Positions 24,901 to 36,900 of a stretch of DNA of 64,000 nt are shown here, piece after piece. Within the stretch, counting starts at the first letter, position 1. Each line of letters begins with the position of its first letter. The notes under the pieces are model-generated. The model saw nothing but the letters and a program-made list of their open reading frames with translations, ran no database searches and was not told where the DNA came from. The position numbers were made by a program, and so were the translations under genes. Source of the stretch: Mytilus californianus (lineage: Eukaryota > Mollusca > Bivalvia > Mytilida > Mytilidae); assembly GCF_021869535.1 (NCBI RefSeq), contig NW_026262734.1, positions 109,031,088-109,095,087 of the forward strand, given 5' to 3'.

Positions 24901-27900
24901 GAGAGGCCGATTGTTTGTTGAAAAACGCGTCTTTTTATGAAAAAAAAACTCTTTTAATTTGGTTTTTAGTTTAGAAAGGGGAATACTTGTGTTTAGATGT
25001 TTGAAAGTCAAATGTTTTAATATTATTGCAAGATGAAATATTCTTAGATTGTATGTTCTCTAAAAGATCTTTAAAGTTTAATATATGAACATATTCATCA
25101 GAACAAAGTTAATATCTAAGTCATGCAACTATAGATTGCCTTCCTACAGTTATTCTTTGAGGAATGTCATTTCAGTTGCTTTGCTGAATTGATTTTCAAT
25201 CAGTTTCAACTGTTTTTTTTCTCACTTTGTTAATTTTTAAATAGATGTAGGGTTTATTTGTATTTATCCGAACTCGTTTGATACCAGACAGAACTAAATG
25301 TGTATGGAACTTCATGAACTCAAAAAAGAGCGATACAGTGATTGGTTGACTGTTACCCTTTTACAGTGTAGATGTCACTCGTAATTCCATATAATTTTGT
25401 TTGAACCATATTTGTGTCAGTAGCACACCTCTGTTAATGAAATCTATATAATGCAAACATGAACGAGAGTAATGTATTCAAATGTATTCCAAAATTTTTG
25501 AATTATAAATGGAAGACAATTTTCATAAATCCGTTTTACCTTTTACATCCACCATACTTCTCATTTGAATGTAACATGTGTAAGAAACGTATATGGTAAA
25601 AACATGTTGACTTTTAGAATATATAAACAAATATGAATAAAGAGCATCAACTATCAGAAGCACTAGCTTGTTATCATTTATCTCCCTATTAAGATCTTAC
25701 TGGAATCTAAAGATTTGTTCTGCATGAAAATGTCTTTCATAATGTTTGTTGTTGTTTTATTATCTACGACAACAAGTGGTAATACAAAGTAACTGTGACA
25801 AATATGTTGATTTTCAACTCTAACATATCTTTCAGAATGTTGCTAAACACAAACAAAAGCTAGAGACAGACATCCAAAACATATTTGAATCACATGCAGG
25901 GCTCAAACATCTTGAATTCAAACCACTTATTTTCGTCAATGCTATGAAGGAAACTGATCCAGAGATCCTAGCACTACGTCAACGTTTAATGGACAGAGCT
26001 AAAGAGCATCCACGGTGGGGTGAATACATGCCAACAGCCTGGGTCCCATTAGAATTACACCTAGCGCTGCAAGCAGAGAAAGGTGTAAATATCTTAACAA
26101 AAGAACAAATAAAGATGTTAAATTCACAAAATGAGTCGATGGTATTGACAGATAAACAGTTGGAAACATTCCTTGAAGTACAACATTCATTGGGTAAATT
26201 ACTCTACTTCAACATAGCTAAGCTTCGAGATTTTGTAATCATCGCACCAGCATACTTAGTAGAAGTTCTAAGATCTATTGTCACAGAGAAGCAATTTTGG
26301 CCAAAAGGTAAACGATTTCGAAATATATTCCAAACCATGCAGAAAACAGGAGCACTCAGTCGTGTCGATATTGATGTCATTTGGAACCAACAAATTTTTA
26401 AGCATATTCTGCCATATCAAGATTTCATTATTGAGGTTTTGATTCATCTCGATATACTAGTTGCTGAAAGAAGGATCACAGAAGCTGTAAGCACTTCTCC
26501 TCATGCAGTTTCGAAATTCATTGTTCCCTCAATGATTACAAGACCAAACAATACAAAGTACCTGCAAAAATTTTGTAACACTGGAACTGCAATTTTGCTG
26601 TCGTACAAATTTGTTGAGAAAGTAATACCCCCAGCATTTCCATACAGATTTATTGCTTCTTTCGTAGACATGTGGGGTGTAAAAAATTACAAAAACAAGA
26701 AAAGCATGCTTTTCAGCGATTTAGCAGTTGTGGAAGTAGACAACAAGCATGATGTGGCGGTGCAGGTTATAGAAAATAGAGTGGTTGTGTCACTTATCCA
26801 TGCAGACAAAAAAGAACATATTGTCCCCACAATTGCAACTTCTGTCCAAGAATGTCTGACTGCAGCCATTTACAGAATTTCAGAATTTTATTCAACTCTT
26901 TCAGCAGACTCATTTGCCACAGATCAAAGATCGGATTTACATATTGTCATGCCATTTGAAATAGAGTTTGGAGTACATTGCAAAAAAGAATCATGTTTTT
27001 TCCGTCATGACAAAATACCGACAGCAGCAAAATGGCAATGTTCAGAACACAGAGTACATCACGATGTCAGCTGTTTGAAATTATGGTTTTCAGAAAAGGT
27101 AAGGTGAAACATCTTTAATTTTGCTTTTTTGTTATGTTATTATGAGATGTTGAACTTCTTCCATAAACCAATGTAATGAAGGTGATGTATGATATTGCAA
27201 GAACATGTTATTCATTTAACATCACCATTTCCCTAAACACAAATAATGATAAATGAACATTAAGCCTTTTTTTATACAGACACTGAACATTACATTTCAA
27301 AATGAGCATTATCCGTGCTTCCGTTGTTTTTGGTTACATGATTCGTTTAATCATCGTTCATATAACTTACGTGCTTTCAAAATTCATCGCTCCATGTTCT
27401 TTCATTGCAACATGCATTCCTTAGTCATCGTTTGTTCTTTGGGCGATTTTTGGTTTATTAATAACCGTTTATTGTGCATGCAATCCGTGTGTTTTCCGTA
27501 CAATATTCGCTCATTGTGGGTTCTTCTGTAAACGTGTATATAAACAGTTACACTAGAAATTATACATCTATTGGTTCCTGGTTGTATTTGTTCTTTTAGT
27601 TTTATCCCCTCTTCAATATTTGAATAAGAATTTGTGGCTTCGATCATCATTGAAGATACGTTAATTGTCGAAATGTGCTGAACATATCAGTCGGAATTTT
27701 TCAACATATCAGTCGGAATTAACCTTAATATTATCTCCTTGATTGCGAGTAACATTTTGTCTCATATCTGACAGATACAATTACGACAGAGGATTAGGGC
27801 CACAATTAATTTGTTTTTAATGTCAACAAATATCTTGCAATTGCCAACTTTTATCATGATATAATCAAATTTAAATCATCAATTATCGACTTAAATCTAA

Positions 27901-30900
27901 AAACTTTTAACTTTAGTTTACTATTGCCAACTCAAGTCTACGATTATCAAGTTCAGTCAACGATTATCATGTTCAGTCTATCTACGATTATCAATATTAG
28001 TCTACGATTATCAACTTTAATCGTGATAGTTTCACGTTGGCATCAACATTAATCTTAATATTATCTCCTTATATCTCTTATTAATCAACATTAATCTCCA
28101 AATTAACGAAATGTCTTGAAAATTCTGACTGATATATATGTTCAGCGTTAATTAGCGGATTATAGACTTGGAATAACAGATTTTAATATGACAATTACTG
28201 AAAAGTACTAAAAGTAAAATTTAGCCAAAGCAACCAAATCGGAACGGTCAACTTGAAAGTCAACGTTTTATAAATGTTCATCCATACTCGTGATCGGGTA
28301 TAAAGTAAGTACACCAATAATTAATGGTCCTATTGCTTTCTATGTTAAAGTTCTCAATTTCAAACAGCTCTTTTGTCTTAATTTCAATTAAAGTAAAAAT
28401 TGCATGTCAAAGCAACACCTCATAATGTATTGTACTGAACACACCAATATAACTTTATTGGCATATAAGTGAGAACTGTTCCCGGAACTTCGGATGTACC
28501 AAAACAGGTAATCCAGATCTGATAAACAGGCAAAATGTACCATACTTTTTAAATGCAATGCAATATTTTTATTATTAAAAAAAATGTTCTTCAATGATCA
28601 CCAGAAATTCATCTTTCATTTGATACCAAAAGTAACAAAATATTTACATAGTTTTAAAATTCCACCCACGCGAAGGAACTATTTTGTCATAAATATATGT
28701 ACTGCTTTCTAATCGCGGGTCTGAATTAGTGGTGTTACACCTAAAGATGAAACAGAGAGCGCAACGTACAACAAGCATCAAATTGTTTGATGTATGACCA
28801 GATCGACCGACCGTCAATTCAACTGAACAAAAATATTAATCAATTGTAAACATCATATACAACAATGAACAAATGTACCCCTAATAAACCACTGATAAGA
28901 TTTGTATAACCCAACCTCGAATGACAATGAGCATATTGTCAATCCCTGTGCCTCCGTCCGTCCGCCGTCAGTTATAAGAAACCTTGAGTTATTCATGTCA
29001 CTTATTAGGAACCCTGAGTAGTGCATCACACAGTTCACACTCTTTTGGTTTATAGGTTCTCGTTTTTTTTCAATAAGCTTTAGATTTTAATTTATTTTAG
29101 CCTTGAGCATCATTGAAAAGACATTGATTGTCAAAATGCGCATCTGGTGCAGAAAAATAGGTACCGTTTATGTTTTTACTGCAATTGTCTGATATCGTAA
29201 AATACGTTTTAACAATAATAAAGTTACTATGACTCACTTTGTTTTGATTCTACGTTTAGTTCCATGTAGTGTTGTCAGTAATTCCTACATTAACAATTAT
29301 ATCTCCAAGATTAAACATGATGAAGTTTGATAAATTTTAGATTTCAGTAAATAGAGTCACGATTAACGTTGATAATTTTGCGATTTAGTTTGATGCTTAG
29401 TTCAATCAAAACGTGAAAGTCATCTATCCCGCAGCGCGCGTTGATCGTCCGTGCAACGCACATAACTCATCGTGCTTGCATTGTACACTATGCAATCTAC
29501 GTCAATTTTCCGTATTCATATCTCTCTCTCTCATGTTTGTATCGTCGTCGGTGCTTGTATCGTATGTGTGGCCTGTCTAAATGTTAGACTATTTGATGCA
29601 TATGTTAACTATGGTTTTATACGCATGCAAGGTGTATATAGTTTTGATTATTTCCAATCTCAGGTGAACTATACTTGCACCCATCGTATTAAATTTTCAA
29701 AACCATATTTATATTTATTAATAGCTTTGACTCTGTGTATATTTTGTCTTATAGGTGCCTCGTGAAAAGTGTGACTCATCTTGCAAAGGTATGTAGTTAA
29801 AACCAATAATGGATGCTGACTTAACTTACACTTTTAATTAGTTTCAAGTGTAAATATGGCATACATGTAGTATTGGTATATTATTTCACAAATGGTTGTG
29901 TATATTAAAATTGTAAATTGTGGTAGCAAAAAAGCAAGATGATATTGAAGCCATTTATCGATCCATTTGATGGTAATGTATTTCAAAATAGAAATGTAGA
30001 CTTTGATTGAAACGGGATTTTAATCAGATTTATTACCTTTTGTCTGGTTAAAATTTGTTAATATTATCAACTCCAACTTCAACGGAAGACTGAACGAATC
30101 AATGTTCTGAGTACATTGTTTTAGCTTACAATCATAGAAGCCAGGCATCTTTTATGATCTTTTTGTATTTACACTTCATGAATAACTAAACGTATACAAC
30201 CAGCAGTCCTATGCAAAATCTACGGATTTTATTGATAATTTTAGTTTTAGTCATAATCCAGTATATCTTCTGGTGGACACAATTTCAATCTTGGTATCTT
30301 TGAAGAGTTTATATCAAACATATTAATTTAGAATCAACAGTAGTTTAACGGTGATTTCAAAAACAAAAACATGAAAAAAAAACAAAAAATACAAAAACAG
30401 AAAACTGAGGGAATCTCATGAATTCATGAAAAAGGCGTGACCAGATTCGAAAGCAAAGTATATATTTCTTCTTGCATCTTTTACTAAAATCGGAAATCTG
30501 TATTCTGGGTTTAACTTTCATTTTGTTTTTTTTTTTCAACAGGAATCGTTTTATTTTCCCGTTATTGTGCTATGGTAATTTTTTTGTATTCTTGTCTTTC
30601 GTTTTTGCTAATGTGCTTTGTCAATATGCTTTTTTGTTTTTTTTTTTGTTGGGATATGTGTTTGTTTTATTAAGATTATAACTCAATGGTGACCCCCCTA
30701 TTTTTGAACTGTTTACCTATTATGTCTGTTTATTTTGTTCACACATCGTTGTCAATATAATGGAATTTTATCACCATTTTCAACATAAGCATATGCCTGT
30801 TCCAAGTCAGGATTATGACAGTTCCTATCTATTCGTTTGATGTGTTTGAGCTTTTGATTTTGCCATTTACTTAGGGACTTTCCGTTTAGAATTTTCTTAG

Positions 30901-33900
30901 GAGTTCAGTATTTTTGTTATTTTACTTTTTATATAGGATTGAATGTATTCATTTCGGTTTGATGATTGTAAATTAACATAGTCATAAATTATAAAACCTC
31001 TTATATATTGTTTTGTCAACAGGGTTAGGCAGATTGGAAATAGAACAATCTCCATCGAACAAACACCTAAGACGACTGGCTTCTAGCCTTGAAGATAAAG
31101 ATTGTCGGGAATTGTTGATAAGACTTGGATTAGACACAATAGTATTGAACAATGTACAAGAGAAATTTTCTCCCTCCGCTTTTCATGAAAATGACTACAA
31201 ATAAACAGCCATGTTAAGATGGAAAGGTAGTGTGACTGATTCTTCCTTCAAGACCATTGAAGATGCGTTTGGTGAAATTGACAAACACTTACTTTGTGAG
31301 GTATGCATAAGCTTAAGATGTTTGTTGTCTCACTAACAGCTTAATATCAACTAGATGAAAACAGATTAAACATAAATCAAACGGGACGTCCAGTTAAAAC
31401 AGTGTGTAGATATCGCATAGCATTACAGAGATTTACTACGAGAGCAAATGAGAAACCCATTAAAAAAAAGATCAAAATACAAGGACGTGAACAATGTCAC
31501 AGCAATGCCTCGATAATGAGCAAAACTAAAACACTTGATACGCTATACAAGGCACAAATTTGACAAGTTTTGACACAATTAATATAAAAAGAAACTAACA
31601 ACCTGATGTATACTTAAACAGACACGAAATTAATGATGGCAGAGAGCTACCTACTGCAACCACTATATAAAAATGCCAAGCTTGGAACAGTCACTCAAAA
31701 AAATGTTGCGGGTTACAATATGTTTTGGAGCACCCAACATTCCACTAAACCTAAAGCAGTATAGTGTGACAACACAATCTAAGACCAAACAGTAAGCATC
31801 ACATAGAAATCAGCTTGATTTATAAATGTTCCTTCTAAGCACAAACAGCTGTTTTTTTTATCAATAATTTTGAAAAAAATATGCAAATAATTTATTTCCA
31901 GAGAATTGTTGCATAAATTTAGAGCATACTTAGTAAATAAGATATTCAAAATAATTTTGCCAAAATCATTTTGTGTATATCTTTCGAAACAAAACAGTAA
32001 GTTATGAATAGAAATATCAGAGACACGGAAATTTATAGTAAACGTAGTAAAAGTTTGACCCCCAAAAAAAGTAGCACATGAAGATATATCTTTTATTACA
32101 TACTTGAATCGATTAGGTGAAAAATAGTTTGTATGCAAATGGTCTTATAAAAGCTCCGAGGTTTCAAAACTGTATCGTATACCCTTGAGCACTGAATAGC
32201 AAATGAAGATATTCATTAATGGATTTAATGCGTTCGAAATCATTTCTATATGCCTTCATCAGAAAGCGAAATCGTCAATACCAAACAAATTAAATACCAA
32301 GTGACCAAAGGGTATCCCAAATTGATTCAATTCACCTGTACATGATGGAGTTGAAACCTTAGTACCTAATACATTTTAAATTGATTAATAGAGATTTTCA
32401 AAAATAGTATGGTCTAAAGCATTTGAGTACCGAAAGACCGACATTCTAGTTGAAAATGAAAATATCACTTTATAAATCAGGGGTGTCACTTTGGGTTTCC
32501 TGGAGTATTTTAAATGTTTTTCAATTAAAACAAATGATTTCATTTTGTTTTGATACGTATTTCGGTAATGATGAAGACACAGTATGGTTTATATAAAAAG
32601 CTAAACAGCTTCGTTGAACCTTTATATGTGAATGCATTTGATCACAAAAAAGTGATGTTAGTCGAGTTACCTTACGGAACCTATAACTTTAAATAAGTTT
32701 AATTGGTGAGTGGACATAAAACAAATTGATACTATGATGAACAGAAGTATGATACAGTCACATGCATTTAGATGCTTTGATGGATGGCTGTTAAATGTCC
32801 AGTGGTAATTCAAATAGATATTCAGGATGAAAACGTGATTATGTGGTATGAAATATTAACCCTGCTTTTACTAGACTGTCATGCAGGGCTAGATTTCAAT
32901 GAGCTAGTTTACAGAGTAAAAGTCTAGAAGAAACCATGTAACGTTACCCAGACACAACTTTCGGACTCCAAGCCGACCAGTCTTTTATCATACTCCAAGA
33001 TGTTGCATGCTTAGTGGAGAAGAAGAGCAGCAAATACCAATTTACAAGTAATTGGTATGACCTAGCTCGACCAACGACCTTTTGCACTCAGAGCCCACTT
33101 GTTACAACGAGCCTTCCGAGGTGGTGATTTTTTTTGGAATTATTTCCTTCGATTGTACGTCTCCTAAACAACATGACTGTATTCACTTGTGTACTGTCAT
33201 TTTTTTTCCTTCATACTATACTAAATGTACGACGTATAACACTATGTGATACTTAATATGTCGTGAGACTCAAGGCATATCTGATAAGTGTTTACTCCTC
33301 AAGAGAACGACATATTATGTGCAAGTTATGTACCTTTCATCTACTCATACCGTTGTATGTTTATAGTGTGTATATATGATTCATTACACACATGTATATA
33401 AACATACATCAAAACGATTGACTTTGAATATATATCTAAATTCACCCCTTTAATTTCAGGTTATTAGAGATGTAAATGTAGATGACGTACTGAGGAAGTT
33501 TAGTAAGTTTTAAATTATATTTATACTTTGTAAGAATTTCTGTGTATAACATATTAGTAGACATTAGGAATCCATATATTATATATTATAACACATTAAG
33601 AACTCGTAAACAATAAGCACAAATTAAGACGATTCAAGGAACAAAACAATTCAAAAGGTTTAATAACATCATTGTTTTCCCCCTACTAGTCTTTAACAAA
33701 TTTGAACTTTCCAAAAAATTGTGCAGAATTTATCTTTGTTTCAATTAAGAAATACTTGGCATGAGTTAAGTTTTATCCTGTCCAGTACTATAGACACAAT
33801 TGCATATAACATTTCATTGCATATAGGAAAATAACCATCACTGGAAGTAAACCAATCAAATGTTCACCTCTTTTATACCTATGTAAAAGCTTTAGTAACC

Positions 33901-36900
33901 ATGTAACCTCAAGTTTCCAAAATATTCTATAGAAACCCCAAATAAGAAATAATGATGCTTTGAAATCACCAGGATATATGTTTATGACGCCATCACGAGT
34001 TGGTTGACCGTTATGGAATATCCGTTTCACAGATGATATCGGATATGTTCCTTATGTCGTCGTATGTTCCCTTTTCACGAATGTGACCTACCAAATTAGA
34101 CTATTTACCGGGTTTGTAATAACATGAGCAACACGATGGGTCCCACATGTGGAGCAGGATATGCTTACCCTTCCGGAGCACCTGAGATCACCCCCAGTTT
34201 TTGGTGGGGTTTGTGTTGCTTAGTCTTTAGTTTTCCATGTTGTGTCTTGTGTACTATTATTTGTCTGTTTGTCTTGTTCTTTTTTAGCCATGGTGTTGTC
34301 AGTTTATTTTCATTCTATGAGTTTGAATGTCCCTCTTGTACCTTTCGCCCCTCTTTTACTGCAATGAAATGCAGCATTAATTATCTACAACTGTCAAATT
34401 CAAGGGACTATTTCGTTCTCGACCCTTTGTTGTTTGCAACCGGATGAGTTTATTTGTACAGTTAACCATCGTCTAACTCCTTGAAGACATTCTTTTAAAA
34501 CCAACAATAAGCTGTTGTTTAACCTACAAATCCAGTCGACACGTTGTTTGATTGACGACTTCGTTGTTGAACGGATGAACTATTTCGTTTTGTTATACTT
34601 AAAGAAAAAAAAAACACGTGATCTACAGATAACAATTGTATGTCTCCAACTTCCATATTAAGACAACAAAAACATGTTAGTCAACACTCAGAGATGACAA
34701 AATACAAAAAAAAAAACCACTTCGAAAATGCTTGCCTTTGAAGCTCTTTTCTGGCATTACCTTCATTAGGAACGCTCAAAGCCAAATATAAGAAATACAA
34801 GGACGTAAACAGATTTACCAACAAGGCATATGACATAAGCCGTTATACTGTAGAAGCACAGAAGCTTTGTTTTGATCTCTGTATTTATACTGGTGAACAA
34901 TCAACAACACTACAAACCAGTACAAGTCTGAATGGGCACTTATTGTACTCCTCCACTGTACTGCTTTTACTCGACCATTCTCAGTTGGGCTGAATTTAAC
35001 TTGATATTACCCAGCTGTATTCTAAACCATACCCAAAAGTCAGAACTTGTACTCGAATCTTTTCTTAATCATAGTGATAGGACTGAACTCATATTCGACC
35101 TGGATTAAACGGCATTAATCCATTCTCGACCTATTTCATGTTTTAAAAATACTCGATGATAATAGAAAAACAAAGGATATATGGTATTGATTCATGACAC
35201 AAAATCAGTACGTGCACAACAACAAAATACACACAACAAAGCATAGTAACAGCGCTTTTATTGTTGTTCTTCTTCTCAAAGTCACAGTGAGACTTGAAAG
35301 TCTGAACCATACTCGACCAAATAACTTGAAGGTCTGAAATACACTCAACAGAAGGATTTAATAGTCTGAATCAAACTCAAATTAAGTATAAACTTTATAT
35401 TCCAGTCACACTATGCCGCGATCGCACTACGATCTCTGAAAAAAATACAAATTTTGACGATCGTAGTGCGATCGTGTAGATCGCAGTAAGGTCGTGATAC
35501 GGTTGTGATGCGGTTATTAATGATCGTGATGATCGTGGCCAACTTTCAATATGTTCAAAACAATCGTGGTGCGGTCGTGGCGATATCAGGTTCTAGTAGA
35601 AGCGTATCAAGAGCGTAGTAAGGTCGTGGTAAGATCGCAAAGGTCGCTGTACTACCGTAACGAGAGCGTAGCGAAAGCGCGATTCTAGTCGGAGAGATAG
35701 GTCTACGATCTCACAGCGACGTTACTACGACCTCACTTCGACCACCACGTTCTCCCGGCGACCCAACAACTTCTTCTACGACTATACTACGTTTATACTA
35801 CACTGTTCAAGACCATAGCACGATTCTAGCACGCTCATGCCGTCCTCATCACGCTCGTCTTACAACTTGACTATGTTCATACTACGACCATTTCGTGTTC
35901 TAGCCATGCTCATTGTCATTGTCACAAAACAAATATATAAAAGCTCTTCAGGTTTTGTTTGTCTGTATGTAATTTAGACCTCATGTCACTAATTTCCAAC
36001 AGCTCAACCATGCTTGACACATCTGTATCATTCCCACTATTGTTTAATAAAATATCGTCATTTGATCATGATGGATGAGCAATACGTTGTAATTCAGGTT
36101 AGATTGGTTGATCCGACATCTCTACTGGATCAGAATTCGTATCAGAGGCCCCTCTGACTCTACCTCTACCCCTACCATCACGACCACGAGTTCTGGTAGA
36201 TGTTTATGGCATGTCCGTGTAGTTTTTGCAAATTCTATGTATTAATGACAATGAAAAGGAATGGAAAAAGATGTTGACGTTATTGCTGAGAGCGTAGTTT
36301 TATCGTGGTGTGAACGTGTCAAGATCGTAGTATGATCGTGGTGAGAGCGTGCTATAATCGCAGAAGAAGCGTGGTAATATCCTGTTGCAATCGGATAAAT
36401 CATGTTATGGTCGTAGTGAGAACGTGATGAGCGTACTAAGATCGTGATAATCGTAGTGAGGTCGCAGAGTAAGCGTGGCGAGTACGTGATATAATCGTAG
36501 CGGGATCGTTGTAAAAGCGTAATGAGGACGTAGTAGCATTGTGAAAACAACGAAAATCTACATTTTCATGCCGCTCATACCGCGACCTCACCACGATCTG
36601 AATGTATTTTAGATCGGGGTAAGCGTGGTTCGATCGTGGTCTAGTGTGACTTGGGCATTACTTGACCAATGAACCTTTACTTTATAAATCTTGAATTATA
36701 ACATGTATAATTTATATTACAATAATCCGCTTGTCTCAACACTTTTCTTATCTTACAAAAATCTTAATAATATATGGTAAAATTTCATTCCCTCGGAGTA
36801 CATTTTTGTACGATTTGACATATATAATGTACGGATGTGAATAAAGTTATTATGAATTGTAGTCTTACTTCCAGGTATTCTAGAAGACCAAGCAAACAAA

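Larger units (their letters stand above)
6977..25835. other. Intron 2 of the Roco gene (18.9 kb), filled with transposable elements
   Basis: It is bounded by GT at 6977 and 'tctttcag' at 25828-25835. It holds at least three antisense reverse transcriptase fragments, a nested 3.9-kb TIR element, a tandem array, a palindrome-rich MITE and several short repeats, listed separately. I see nothing convincing in 6977-7840, 9026-9640, 22346-23230 or 25076-25835. Confidence 0.85.

Noticed and set aside
31779-32138. 119-codon minus-strand open frame in intron 5
   Set aside because: Ile/Asn/Phe-rich translation typical of AT-rich DNA, with no motif, and inside an intron. No support beyond length.
36242-36550. 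102-codon minus frame rich in Ser, Arg, His and Asp
   Set aside because: It is the translation of the degenerate 'gatcgtggt' repeats of the foldback-like element.
35402-36654. CRISPR-like regular repeat array
   Set aside because: Repeats are degenerate, about 10 bp, switch strand and have no unique spacers. The context is a eukaryotic intron.
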